This document shows positions 16,984 to 25,358 of a stretch of DNA of 64,000 nt, in pieces; positions within the stretch are counted from its first letter, which is position 1, and each line of letters starts with the position of its first letter. The position numbers were made by a program, and so were the translations under genes. Origin of the DNA: Akkermansiaceae bacterium (lineage in GTDB: Bacteria > Verrucomicrobiota > Verrucomicrobiia > Verrucomicrobiales > Akkermansiaceae); the NCBI GenBank assembly GCA_018402445.1, contig JAGYIT010000007.1, positions 1,042,424 through 1,106,423 on the forward strand, read 5' to 3'. A model generated the notes under the pieces. That model had not been told where the DNA came from, searched no databases, and saw only the letters and a program-made list of their open reading frames with translations.

Positions 16984-18744
16984 ATGCTTCCCGAAAGTTC
17001 ACCGTTCTCACCCGACCAACGCAAGTCGTTGGATTTCTTGCTCGCCGGATTCGACGCGTTGCAGCGCGGCTGGTTGAGTGGATTTCTCGCCGCAGGTGCC
17101 GCCGTGCCCATCGTGGCGCCCGCCGTATCCGCCGGGAAACTGACAGTTCTCTACGGCACGGAAAGCGGCAATTCCGAGGAGTTGGCCGACCGCGCGGTGA
17201 AAGATGCGAAGAAAAAAGGGTTCAAGGCCGTGATGAAAAACATGGCGGATATCAAGCCCGCCGATCTGGCGAAGGAGGAGAACCTGCTGGTGATCGTCTC
17301 CACCTGGGGCGACGGCGAGGCTCCCGAGACGGCAGTGGGCTTCCACAAAGAATTCATGGCCGCCGAACTCAAGCTCGATCAATTGCGTTTCTCTGTCTGC
17401 GGTCTGGGCGATACCTCGTATGAGTTATTCTGCGAGATCGGGAAACAGTTCGACGCGCGGCTCGAGCAGATGGGCGGGAAACGCATCGCGCCGCGCGCGG
17501 ATTGCGATGTGGATTACGAGGACGCTTTCACCACTTGGTTCGCAGATGCGATGACCGCGCTTGCACCGACTTCCGCAGTAGTTGCGGCGCCTGCAGCAGC
17601 GGCGGTCGCCGTTTCGGAGGAGTTCGGGAAGAAGAACCCGTTTCCCTCCGAGGTCTATGAGAACGTCCTTCTTAACGGCGAGGGTTCCGCGAAGGAGACG
17701 ATCCATGTGGAGCTCTCGCTCGCGGGCAGCGGCATGGCCTACGAGCCGGGCGATGCGCTCGCCGTGCAACCGACGAATTGCCCCGAGATGGTCAGAGACG
17801 TGCTGAACGCTGCGAAGCTCAAGGGCACGGAAGAGATCGAGGTGAAGGGAGCAGGGAAAAAGCTGTTGGCTGATGCTCTGCGCGAGGATTTCGACATTAC
17901 GGCGCTTTCCAAAGCGGTGCTAAAGAAACTCGCCGAGGCCACCGGCTCGGCGACGCTTGGCGAGCTGCTCGCCGAGGATGCGAACGACAAGCTCCGCGCC
18001 TATATCGAAGGTCGCGAGATCATCGACGCGCTGATCGATTTCGCCCCGAACGGCCTCTCCGCCGAAGCACTGACTGGGATTTTCCGGAAGCTGCCGATCA
18101 GATTGTATTCGATAGCTTCCAGCCCGCTCGCACATCCCGACGAGGTGCATCTGACGGTGGCGGCGGTGAGGTATGAGACGAATGGCAGGGCTAGGAAAGG
18201 GGTTTGCTCGACCTTCCTTTCCGATTTCGCAAAGGCCGGCGCGAACGTCGCGGTCTTCGTGCAGCCGAACAAGAATTTTCGACTCCCCGCTGATGGCAGC
18301 ACGCCCATCATCATGGTCGGCCCCGGCACCGGGATCGCGCCGTTCCGCGCCTTCGTCGAGCACCGCGCGGCGCTCGGTTGCGCCGGGAAAAACTGGCTCT
18401 TCTTCGGCGACCAACATTACACCTACGACTTCCTCTATCAGCTCGAGTGGCAGGATTTCCTGAAAAACGGCCAGCTTGCCAAGCTCGACGTCGCCTTTTC
18501 CCGCGACCAGCCGGAAAAGGTTTATGTCCAGGACAAGATGGTCGAGAACGGTGAGGAACTCTACGCATGGCTGGAGGAGGGCGCGCACTTCTACGTCTGC
18601 GGCGATGCGAATCGCATGGCCGCCGATGTCCACGAGGCGCTCGTCAATATCGTCGAGAACTTCGGCGCAAAGAGCCGCGAAGAGGCCGAGGCCTACGTCG
18701 ATGCCCTCAAGAAATCCAAGCGCTACCAGCGCGACGTTTACTGA
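16984..18744 (+). CDS. cysJ: Assimilatory sulfite reductase flavoprotein (CysJ-type)
   Basis: This 586-residue diflavin reductase has a ~45-residue N-terminal extension and then an FMN flavodoxin domain (LTVLYGTESGNSEELADR at ~53-70; STWGDGEAPE; GLGDTSYELF). It continues with an FAD-binding connecting domain including R-L-Y-S-I-A-S-S (~372-379) and G-V-C-S-T-F-L, and an NADPH-binding domain with G-P-G-T-G-I-A-P-F-R-A-F (~442-453) and Y-V-C-G-D-A-N-R-M. It passes electrons from NADPH through FAD and FMN to the siroheme subunit encoded next. The order J-I-H on the same strand, with cysH 9 bases after cysI, marks a sulfate-assimilation operon. ATG 16984 is preceded by AAGGAT. Confidence 0.93.
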   Translation: MLPESSPFSPDQRKSLDFLLAGFDALQRGWLSGFLAAGAAVPIVAPAVSAGKLTVLYGTESGNSEELADRAVKDAKKKGFKAVMKNMADIKPADLAKEENLLVIVSTWGDGEAPETAVGFHKEFMAAELKLDQLRFSVCGLGDTSYELFCEIGKQFDARLEQMGGKRIAPRADCDVDYEDAFTTWFADAMTALAPTSAVVAAPAAAAVAVSEEFGKKNPFPSEVYENVLLNGEGSAKETIHVELSLAGSGMAYEPGDALAVQPTNCPEMVRDVLNAAKLKGTEEIEVKGAGKKLLADALREDFDITALSKAVLKKLAEATGSATLGELLAEDANDKLRAYIEGREIIDALIDFAPNGLSAEALTGIFRKLPIRLYSIASSPLAHPDEVHLTVAAVRYETNGRARKGVCSTFLSDFAKAGANVAVFVQPNKNFRLPADGSTPIIMVGPGTGIAPFRAFVEHRAALGCAGKNWLFFGDQHYTYDFLYQLEWQDFLKNGQLAKLDVAFSRDQPEKVYVQDKMVENGEELYAWLEEGAHFYVCGDANRMAADVHEALVNIVENFGAKSREEAEAYVDALKKSKRYQRDVY

Positions 18745-18755
18745 CCCAATTTTAG

Positions 18756-18925
18756 AACCACGGATTTCACGGATGATCACGGATAAAAATTTAATGCTTC
18801 ATTTTAAGAAACCCTCTCTTCCATCCGTGTATTTCGTGATATCCGTGGTTAAATTTTCTTTCACTCCAATTCCAATGCACCTCATCCATTCGCGTAAATT
18901 CGCGTTCATTCGCGGTTAAAAATTC
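18756..18925. repeat. Inverted and tandem intergenic repeat between cysJ and cysI (family R4)
   Basis: A left arm AACCACGGATTTCACGGATG at 18756 is mirrored by a right arm ATTTCGTGATATCCGTGGTT ending near 18850, so the transcript could fold into a long imperfect hairpin. It is followed at ~18887-18925 by three spaced ATTCGCG units. The whole 196-bp cysJ-cysI gap is repeat-like and ends just before the cysI start. Confidence 0.7.
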
Positions 18926-18940
18926 TCCCTACCAATCACC

Positions 18941-20656
18941 ATGACCGAACAAAAACTAGCGGCCAACGAAACCATCAAGATCCGCAGCAACTATCTGCGC
19001 GGGACGATCAAGGAAGGTCTGGCCGACCTTTCCACCGGAGCCATGAGCGAGGATGACCAGCAGTTGCTGAAATTCCACGGCACCTACCAGCAGGACGACC
19101 GCGACCTGCGCCCGAATCGCCGTAAGCACAAGCTGGAGAAGGCTTACACTTTCATGATCCGCATCCGCGTGCCGGGCGGTGTCGCCACCCCGCAGCAGTG
19201 GCTGGAAACGGATCGCCTCGCCACGCAGTTCGCGAACAGCACGATCAAGCTGACCACGCGCCAGGCGTTCCAGTTCCACGGTATCATCAAGTCGAACCTC
19301 AAGCGCACGATCGCCGAGATCAACCAAGCGGCGATGGACACCATCGCGGCCTGCGGCGACGTGAACCGCAACGTGATGTGCAACCCCAACCCCTATCTCT
19401 CCGGGGTGCACGCGGAGGTTCTGAAAGTTTCCCAACAGATTTCCGACCACCTCACACCCGCCACCCGCGCCTACCACGAGATCTGGCTGGATGGTGAAAA
19501 AGTGGAATCGAGCGAGGAGGATTTCGAGCCGATCTACGGCAAGACCTACCTGCCGCGGAAATTCAAGATCACCGTCGCAGTGCCGCCATCGAACGATGTC
19601 GATATCTACGCGAACTGCCTGTCGTTCATCGCCATCGTCGAGGGCGGAAAGTTGGTCGGCTTCAATGTCGCGGTCGGCGGCGGGATGGGTATGACCCACG
19701 GCGCGGAGGATACCTATCCGCGGCTCGCGGATGTGATCGGTTTTTGCACGGTCGATCAGGTGACGGATGTCGCGGAGAAAGTAGTGCTGGTGCAGCGCGA
19801 TTTCGGCTGCCGCACGGAGCGCAAGCACGCGCGGATGAAATACACGGTCGATGACCACGGCCCGGACTGGATTCTGGCGAAGCTCAACGAATACCTCGGC
19901 TACGAACTGGAGCCTGTCCGCGAGTTCAAATTTGAGGACAACGGCGACCGCTACGGCTGGGTCGAGGGCGTGAACGGCAAGTGGAACCTCACCCTGTTCA
20001 TCCAGGGCGGCCGCGTGCTCGATACCCCCAGCTATCCGATGCGAACGGGTCTCCGCGAGATCGCGAAAATCCATGACGGCGACTTCCGCCTCACCGCGAA
20101 CCAGAACCTGATGATCGCGAACGTTTCCCCGGAAAAACGTCCGGAGATCGAGAAGCTTCTCGAGCAATACGGCATCAAGGATAGCCACCTGGAAAGCGCG
20201 CTGCGGCTCAACTCGCTCGCCTGCGTGGCGCTGCCGACCTGCGCCCTTTCACTCGCAGAATCCGAACGCTATCTGCCTAGCCTGCTTACGGAATTGGAAG
20301 AAGTGATCGAGGAATCTGGCTTGCGGCATGACGCGATCACGATCCGCATGACGGGTTGCCCGAACGGCTGCGCGCGGCCTTACATTTCCGAGATCGGCTT
20401 CGTGGGACGCTCGCCGGGCTGCTACAACGTCTATCTTGGCGGCGGTTTTGCCGGGCAGCGCTTGTCGAAAATGTATCGCGAGAATTTTCCGGGAACGGAA
20501 GTCAAGGCGCTGCTGGAGCCCATCATCCGCCGCTACGCGAAGGAGCGTAACGAGGGCGAGCGCTTCGGCGATTTCTGCATCCGCGCCGGATACGTGGCCG
20601 CCACCGTGCAGGGCAAGGATTTCCACAAGAACGTGAAACAAGAAGCGTTCGCCTGA
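18941..20656 (+). CDS. cysI: Assimilatory sulfite reductase hemoprotein (CysI-type)
   Basis: This 571-residue siroheme/[4Fe-4S] protein has two nitrite/sulfite-reductase half domains. The Fe-S/siroheme ligands are C-A-L-S-L-A-E-S-E (first Cys in ALPTC, ~432-441) and [10 protein letters not shown] (~470-479), the C-x5-C...C-x3-C pattern of the family. Substrate-binding arginines lie in RKHKLEK and in [12 protein letters not shown]. It reduces sulfite to sulfide with six electrons delivered by the upstream flavoprotein, in the cytoplasm. The length is that of enterobacterial CysI (~570). Confidence 0.94.
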   Translation: MTEQKLAANETIKIRSNYLRGTIKEGLADLSTGAMSEDDQQLLKFHGTYQQDDRDLRPNRRKHKLEKAYTFMIRIRVPGGVATPQQWLETDRLATQFANSTIKLTTRQAFQFHGIIKSNLKRTIAEINQAAMDTIAACGDVNRNVMCNPNPYLSGVHAEVLKVSQQISDHLTPATRAYHEIWLDGEKVESSEEDFEPIYGKTYLPRKFKITVAVPPSNDVDIYANCLSFIAIVEGGKLVGFNVAVGGGMGMTHGAEDTYPRLADVIGFCTVDQVTDVAEKVVLVQRDFGCRTERKHARMKYTVDDHGPDWILAKLNEYLGYELEPVREFKFEDNGDRYGWVEGVNGKWNLTLFIQGGRVLDTPSYPMRTGLREIAKIHDGDFRLTANQNLMIANVSPEKRPEIEKLLEQYGIKDSHLESALRLNSLACVALPTCALSLAESERYLPSLLTELEEVIEESGLRHDAITIRMTGCPNGCARPYISEIGFVGRSPGCYNVYLGGGFAGQRLSKMYRENFPGTEVKALLEPIIRRYAKERNEGERFGDFCIRAGYVAATVQGKDFHKNVKQEAFA

Positions 20657-20664
20657 GAAATCCG

Positions 20665-21405
20665 ATGGAAGCGCTGCGGACAGTCCCCGGTTTGAGCGAG
20701 GAGATAGACCCCGAGGGTCTGTCTTCCGAACTCGCTGGCTTGCGCGCGGGTCAGCGCCTGGAGCTGCTTTATGAGCGACTCGGCGACCGGTTGGTGGCCA
20801 GTACGAGCTTCGGCCTGCAGGCGGCGGTGATGCTGAAGCTGCTCCACGACCGCACGCCCAATGTGCCTGTGGTCTTCATTGATACGGGCTTCCTTTTTCC
20901 GGAAACCTATCAATACGCGCAGGATCTCATGGAGCGTTTCCCGCTCGATTACCGGATCTACCACCCGACCATTTCCGCCGCCCGCATGCAGGCTCTGTGG
21001 GGAAATCTCTGGGAAGAAGGTAGGGAAGGGGCGGATCAATATGGCTTGCTTACCAAAGTCGAGCCGATGAACCGCGCGCTGCGCGAGATCGGCGGCGATG
21101 TCTGGATTAGCGGACTGCGCCGCGCGCATTCCGAGTCGCGGCAGGTAAGGAACTTCGCCGAACAGCAGAAAAAAACCCTCAAAGTGTATCCCATCCTCGA
21201 TTGGGCGGACGCGCAGGTGGATCTATTTTTCCACCAGAACAAGCTGCCTCGCCACCCGCTAGCGGAACACGGCTACGTCACGATGGGCGATTGGCACAGC
21301 ACCCGCCCTTCGGAAGACGGCAGCGCGAACGGCACCCGCTTCAACGGTGAGCGCTACGAGTGCGGCCTGCATCTCGATTCCCAGACTTCCGATTTCCAGA
21401 TATAG
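20665..21405 (+). CDS. cysH: Phosphoadenosine phosphosulfate (PAPS) reductase
   Basis: This 246-residue PP-loop enzyme has S-T-S-F-G-L-Q-A-A-V-M-L (~47-58), F-I-D-T-G-F-L-F-P-E-T (~71-81) and the C-terminal E-C-G-L-H (Cys ~232), the catalytic cysteine that forms the sulfite-enzyme intermediate. It lacks the two CC/CxxC pairs that bind [4Fe-4S] in APS reductases, so PAPS and thioredoxin are the expected substrates. It follows cysI by 8 bases and completes the PAPS-to-sulfide route. Sulfate activation genes (cysD/N/C) are not in the window. Confidence 0.92.
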   Translation: MEALRTVPGLSEEIDPEGLSSELAGLRAGQRLELLYERLGDRLVASTSFGLQAAVMLKLLHDRTPNVPVVFIDTGFLFPETYQYAQDLMERFPLDYRIYHPTISAARMQALWGNLWEEGREGADQYGLLTKVEPMNRALREIGGDVWISGLRRAHSESRQVRNFAEQQKKTLKVYPILDWADAQVDLFFHQNKLPRHPLAEHGYVTMGDWHSTRPSEDGSANGTRFNGERYECGLHLDSQTSDFQI

Positions 21406-21502
21406 CCGACGGCATTTGCAGCGAGGCGCGCGGCGTTGTCGGATCATGCGCAGATCCGTCCCGTTCTCCGCGAAATGCGTCAGGAAGGAATGCCTCAGCC
21501 CA
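21400..21502 (-). pseudogene. C-terminal scrap of a tyrosine recombinase (integrase)
   Basis: On the minus strand, just past the end of coaC, the reading L-R-H-S-F-L-T-H-F-A-E-N-G-T-D-L-R-M-I-R-Q copies box II of tyrosine recombinases (the H-x-x-R-H region, L-R-H-S-F-A-T-H-L-L-x-N-G-x-D-L-R). A neighbouring frame then gives A-S-L-Q-M-P-S-A-I, like the usual G-H-A-S-L-x-T-T-x-I. Only ~30 codons survive, with no catalytic Tyr. It marks a past integration or deletion event between cysH and coaC. Confidence 0.6.
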
Positions 21503-22019
21503 CCGCCGCCAGGATTTCTCCGGTCTCCGCTAGGCGGCCGATTCCCTGGTAGCCGCAGGCGAGATCTCCCTCGGCGGGGCCGATGAATTCGCAGCCGTCG
21601 GCCTTGAGTTGGGCGATGTTGCGTTGGGTGGCGGGATGGAGCCACATTTTCCCGTTCATGGCGGGAGCGATGAGAACACGGGTGGGGCGGGGGAGGGCGA
21701 GGTAGATCGAGCCGAGCGGATCGGGCGCGAGGCCGTTGGCGAAGAGGGCGATGCAGTTGGCGGAGGCGGGGGCGACGAGAAGCAGGTCGGCGCTGTCGGC
21801 GAGTTCGATATGGCCGGGTTTCCACGAGTCCTTCTCGTCCTCCAGCGAAACGAGCACCGGATGACGCGTGAGCGTCTGGAGCGTGAGGGCTGTGATGAAC
21901 TCGCACGCCGAGCGCGACATCACCGCGTGAACCTCATGCCCCGCTTTGACAAGCTGCGAGGCGAGGTCGGCGGCCTTGTAGGCGGCGATGGATCCGGTGA
22001 TGCCGAGGACGATTTTCAT
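21495..22019 (-). CDS. coaC: Phosphopantothenoylcysteine decarboxylase (flavoprotein, CoaC domain only)
   Basis: From ATG 22019 this 174-residue HFCD flavoprotein has the N-terminal IVLGITGSIAAYKAADL, the catalytic His in G-H-I-E-L-A-D-S-A-D, L-L-V-A-P-A-S-A-N-C, P-A-M-N-G-K-M-W, and the substrate clamp L-A-C-G-Y-Q-G-I-G-R-L-A. It decarboxylates 4'-phosphopantothenoyl-cysteine in coenzyme A synthesis. Most bacteria have a fused CoaBC protein. Here the CoaB synthetase half is absent and the frame ends right where a recombinase remnant begins, so the gene may have lost its 3' half. Stand-alone CoaC proteins are also known. An upstream TTG (22037) lies in a repeat and is less likely. Confidence 0.85.
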   Translation of the reverse strand: MKIVLGITGSIAAYKAADLASQLVKAGHEVHAVMSRSACEFITALTLQTLTRHPVLVSLEDEKDSWKPGHIELADSADLLLVAPASANCIALFANGLAPDPLGSIYLALPRPTRVLIAPAMNGKMWLHPATQRNIAQLKADGCEFIGPAEGDLACGYQGIGRLAETGEILAAVG

Positions 22020-22023
22020 TAAA

Positions 22024-22059
22024 CTCTCAAAATTCAAATTTCAAACCTCAAGGAAGAGA
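22024..22059. repeat. AT-rich TTGAA-type intergenic repeat (family R3)
   Basis: CTCAAAATTCAAATTTCAAACCTCAAGGAAGAG is the minus-strand CTTCCTTGA + TTTGAA motif seen elsewhere. It sits directly upstream of coaC and abuts the broken end of a VapC-like toxin gene. Confidence 0.7.
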
Positions 22060-22118
22060 GGGTGTTGTGAAGATGCACGGTTCAGACGAAGGAAGATGTT
22101 GGTATCAAAGAAAACCAT
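22041..22118 (-). pseudogene. Truncated VapC-like PIN toxin, 25 codons
   Basis: ATG 22118 opens M-V-F-F-D-T-N-I-F-L-R-L-N, the first strand and first acidic residue (D-T-N) of a PIN ribonuclease. Similarity ends after ~16 residues, where the sequence runs into an R3 repeat and stops. The rest of the toxin is missing. Confidence 0.65.
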
Positions 22119-22249
22119 GATTTACGCTCCAACTCGCGATGGACTCCGCTGGGCTTGCAGATGAGTTCATTGAGAGTCGTCTTGCGCTGGATCGCCGTGA
22201 TTTTGGCGCGCCTGATCACTTCCTCGGGCAGGTCGATGGTAGTTTTCAT
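22082..22249 (-). pseudogene. VapB-like antitoxin remnant
   Basis: ATG 22249 opens MKTTIDLPEEVIRRAKITAI and QRKTTLNELI, a typical RHH/VapB N-terminus. After residue ~30 the conserved pattern ends (CKPSGVHRELERK), and the frame overlaps the toxin start by 37 bases and closes after 55 residues. Normal VapB proteins run 65-80 residues and end at the toxin start, so an internal deletion is likely. This is the second decayed antitoxin-toxin pair in the window. Confidence 0.6.
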
Positions 22250-22287
22250 ACAGCTATATTCCTGTCAATGTGGGTTACTGCCAATGT

Positions 22288-23490
22288 TCAGCTCAGCATA
22301 GTGGAGGCCTTTTTGACAGCGGTGGCGAGGGATTCGATGTCCTCTATCGTGTTGTAGAGGGCGAAGGAGGCGCGGGTGGTGCCGGTGATACCGAAGCGGG
22401 CCATGAGGGGTTGGCAGCAGTGGTGGCCGGTGCGGACGGCGACGCCCATCTGGTCGATGAGGGTGCCGAGGTCGTAGTGGTGGACGCCCTCGATGGCGAA
22501 GGAAAGCGCGCCGATCCGGTCGGGCGGGCCGTAGAGGCGGATGCCGGGGATTTCGGAAAGGGCTGCGGCGGCGGCGGTTATGAGTTCATGCTCGTGGGCA
22601 TGGATTGCGTCGATGCCGATCGCTTGCACATAATCGAGAGCCGCGGCGAGGGCAATGGCACCTTCGATGTTCGGGGTGCCGGCTTCGTATTTGAAAGGGG
22701 GATCGTTGTAGGTCGTTTTCTCGAAGGTGACTTGCTTGATCATTTCACCGCCGCCTTTCCATGGCGGGAGTGATTTCAGGAGATCGAGCCTGCCCCAGAG
22801 CACGCCGATGCCGGTGGGGGCATAGACCTTGTGGCCGGAGAAGACGAGGAAATCGGCACCAAGTTCGCGGACATCGATGGCCATGTGCGGGATGGCCTGC
22901 GCGGCGTCGATGAGGACGGTGGCTCCTTGTTTCTTCGCGGCGGCGGTCATTTCTCGAACGGGATTCACCGTGCCGAACGCGTTGGAGACCCAGGTGAGGG
23001 CGAGAATTTTGGTTTTCGCGGAAAGGAGATTTGCGAAGGCGGCTTGGTCGAGGATGCCGCTTTCATCGCAGGGAATTACAACGAGTTTCGCGCCGCTGCG
23101 CTGGGCAAGCATCTGCCATGGGACGATGTTCGCGTGGTGTTCGAGGGCGGAGATCAGGATCTCGTCGTCGGGGAAGAGGGGGAGGATATCGGCAACTAAG
23201 TTGATACTATCGGTGGCACCCGAGGTAAAAATGATTTCGTCGGGCGAGTTGGCGTTCAGGTGGGCGGCGACCGTTTCCCGGGCGGCCTCGTGGGCGGCGG
23301 TGGCGGCGCGGGCGAGGAAATGGGTGCCGCGGTGGATGTTCGAGTTCACTGCCTCATAATAATGCCGCGAGGCATTGAGCACGGCGCGGGGTTTCTGCGA
23401 GGTCGCCGCGTTGTCGAGATAGACAAGCGGGCGGCCGTTGACGGTTTCCCCGAGGATAGGGAAGTCGGATTTCAGGGTGGCGGGGAGCAT
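22288..23490 (-). CDS. sufS: Cysteine desulfurase, SufS/group II type
   Basis: This 400-residue fold-type I PLP enzyme has YLDNAATSQKPRAVL (~22-36), R-G-T-H-F-L-A-R, the PLP lysine in F-S-G-H-K-V-Y-A-P-T-G (~217), and the sulfur-accepting cysteine in R-T-G-H-H-C-C-Q-P-L (~357), a short active-site loop typical of SufS rather than IscS. It removes sulfur from cysteine for Fe-S cluster assembly. No sufE, sufU or sufBCD is adjacent. It lies 10 bases downstream of fabD on the same strand, so the two may be cotranscribed. Confidence 0.92.
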   Translation of the reverse strand: MLPATLKSDFPILGETVNGRPLVYLDNAATSQKPRAVLNASRHYYEAVNSNIHRGTHFLARAATAAHEAARETVAAHLNANSPDEIIFTSGATDSINLVADILPLFPDDEILISALEHHANIVPWQMLAQRSGAKLVVIPCDESGILDQAAFANLLSAKTKILALTWVSNAFGTVNPVREMTAAAKKQGATVLIDAAQAIPHMAIDVRELGADFLVFSGHKVYAPTGIGVLWGRLDLLKSLPPWKGGGEMIKQVTFEKTTYNDPPFKYEAGTPNIEGAIALAAALDYVQAIGIDAIHAHEHELITAAAAALSEIPGIRLYGPPDRIGALSFAIEGVHHYDLGTLIDQMGVAVRTGHHCCQPLMARFGITGTTRASFALYNTIEDIESLATAVKKASTMLS

Positions 23491-23499
23491 GGGTGAGAC

Positions 23500-24425
23500 C
23501 TAGGAAAGTTTCTCTACGGCGGCTTCGAGCGAGGGGAGATCCTCGACCGAGATCACAGTAGCCTCGGGAGTGATTTTCGCAACCAGTCCGGCGAGAACCT
23601 TTCCGGGGCCGATCTCGATGAAGAGCTTGTGGCCCTGGGCGGCGAGATATTGGATGGATTCGATCCAGCGCACGGAACCGGTGACCTGGGAGGTGAGGGT
23701 GGAGCGGATCTCGTCCTCGGAGGAAACAGGGCGGGCGGTGAAATTCGCCACCACGGGGATGGATGGCGTGGTAATGGCGGTTCCGGCAAGCTCGGCGGCG
23801 AGTTTTTCCTGGGCGGCGGCCATCAGCCGGGAGTGGTAGGCACCGGCGACGTTGAGCTTCCTCGCGCGGCGGATGCCGAAGTCCTTGGCCTGCGCCACGG
23901 CGGCATCGATATTCGCGCTGGCTCCGGACAGGACGATCTGGCCGGGGGAGTTAAGGTTCGCAACATCGACATCCGTGGCGGCGGCGAGCTCGCGGATTTT
24001 TCCTCCTCGCCGCCGATCAGGGCGGCCATGGCTCCGTCCGTGGCAAGGCAGGCTTCCTCCATGAAAGTGCCGCGCTGGGAGACGAGTTTGAGACCATCCA
24101 GGAAAGAGAATGTCCCGGCGGCGGCGTGGGCGGTGAACTCGCCGAGCGAGAGCCCGGCGGCGGCGGCGGGCTGGAAGTCCGGCAGCCGTTCTTTCAGAAG
24201 CGCGAGGCCGATCATACCGTGCAGATAAAGGGCGGGCTGGCAGCGTGAGGTGGCGGTAAGGCTTTCCTCCGGGCCGTCGGACATGACCGAAGTGAGGGAG
24301 TAGCCGAGCGCTTCATCGGCCTGACGGGCGAGTTCTCGGGCGGTCGCGGAGGACTCGATCCAATCGAGGGCCATGCCGATTTTCTGCGCGCCTTGTCCGG
24401 AGAAGAGGATAACGGGTTGTGTCAT
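23500..24425 (-). CDS. fabD: Malonyl-CoA:ACP transacylase (one frameshift)
   Basis: From ATG 24425 the protein opens VILFSGQGAQKIGMALDW and has the nucleophile elbow A-G-L-S-L-G-E-F-T-A (Ser within GLSLGE) and Q-R-G-T-F-M-E-E-A. At the T5 run 23997-24001 (A5 on the coding strand) one base is missing. Adding one A turns EEEK|SASS into EEKIRELAAATDVDVANLNS and restores QIVLSGASANIDAA, then VAGAYHSRLMAAAQ (catalytic His) and FIEIGPGKVLAGL. The length of 926 bases is one short of 309 codons, and the restored 308 residues equal the usual FabD size. The gene is essential for fatty-acid synthesis, so a sequencing error in the homopolymer is much likelier than inactivation. Confidence 0.93.
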
Positions 24426-24449
24426 GGCCGTTTCTAAAGTCGGGGGCGC

Positions 24450-24493
24450 GAAACTTGAAACCCTAAACTTCAAACTCCAAAAATTGCTTCCTG
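24450..24493. repeat. Degenerate AT-rich intergenic repeat (family R3)
   Basis: GAAACTTGAAACCCTAAACT, TCAAACTCCAAAAATTGCTT and the following CCTGAA resemble the R3 units. They lie between the divergent fabD and the ABC ATPase gene. Confidence 0.45.
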
Positions 24494-24533
24494 AATGGCG
24501 GGGGCGGTGCATCTTAGCGGGGTGAGCGAGGCG

Positions 24534-25190
24534 ATGATTGAGACTTTGGATCTGCACCGGAGCTACCGGATCGGGAAAAAATCCATCGAGGTGCTGCACG
24601 GGGTCAACCTGAGCATCGCCAAGGGCGAAAAGGTGTTTCTCTGCGGCCCGAGCGGCGCGGGGAAAACGACCTTGCTCTACACGCTGGCAGGTCTCGAAAG
24701 TCCGGAGCGGGGGAGTGTGCGCATCGCCGGGACGGATCTCTACTCGCTCGGGCGGAAGGCTCAGGCAAAGTTCCGCAACCAATCCATCGGCTACGTTTTT
24801 CAAAACTACCATCTTTTGCCTGAACTGACCGCCGTGGAGAACGTGGCAGTGCCGGGTGCGATCGCCGGGATCAACCGCACGGCGGAGGCGCTTTTGGCGC
24901 TAGGGAGGGTGGGTCTCAAGGATAGAGCGGATCACTTGCCCGCTGAATTATCCGGCGGTGAGCAGCAGAGGGTGGCCATCGCTAGGGCGATCGTGAACCA
25001 GCCGGCCGTGCTTTTTGCCGATGAACCGACCGGAAATCTCGACTCAATCACGAGTAAGGAAATTATGGAAATTCTAATGAAACTCGCTGACGAGCATGGA
25101 GTTACCTTGATTGTTGTGACACATGACCAGAAGCTGGCGAAGGTGGGTGATCGGACGCTGGTGATTCGAGATGGGGAGATTAGCGAGTGA
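24534..25190 (+). CDS. ABC transporter ATP-binding protein, LolD/MacB/FtsE-like
   Basis: Starting at ATG 24534 (218 residues), the protein has Walker A G-P-S-G-A-G-K-T-T-L (~39-48), Q-loop Y-V-F-Q-N-Y-H-L-L-P-E-L-T-A-V-E-N-V, signature L-S-G-G-E-Q-Q-R-V-A-I-A-R-A, Walker B A-V-L-F-A-D-E-P-T-G-N-L-D and the H-loop V-V-T-H-D-Q. The Q-N-Y-H-L-L-P-E-L-T-A motif places it in the MacB/LolD/FtsE group that drives lipoprotein release or mechanotransmission. No permease is encoded next to it, so the partner must lie elsewhere. An ATG at 24495 would add 13 residues unlike the family. Confidence 0.85.
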   Translation: MIETLDLHRSYRIGKKSIEVLHGVNLSIAKGEKVFLCGPSGAGKTTLLYTLAGLESPERGSVRIAGTDLYSLGRKAQAKFRNQSIGYVFQNYHLLPELTAVENVAVPGAIAGINRTAEALLALGRVGLKDRADHLPAELSGGEQQRVAIARAIVNQPAVLFADEPTGNLDSITSKEIMEILMKLADEHGVTLIVVTHDQKLAKVGDRTLVIRDGEISE

Positions 25191-25320
25191 TTGGATCGGG
25201 TGTTAAATTCGGTGACCGGCGGCAGCCTTTTGAGTGCGGCGGTGATCGCCGCTTTGGTATTTTTATGCCGGACGAAGAGGGGAACTCACGAAATCTCGGA
25301 TCGAAAGCCCCACGTTAAAT

Positions 25321-25342
25321 CAAAAGCGGTGATGCTCACCGC
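25321..25342 (-). terminator. Probable Rho-independent terminator
   Basis: On the minus strand GCGGTGA-GCA-TCACCGC (7-bp perfect stem, 3-base loop) is followed by TTTTGATTT. It lies 16 bases after the stop of the acidic membrane protein gene. Confidence 0.55.
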
Positions 25343-25358
25343 AGTCAAAAGGCTCCGT

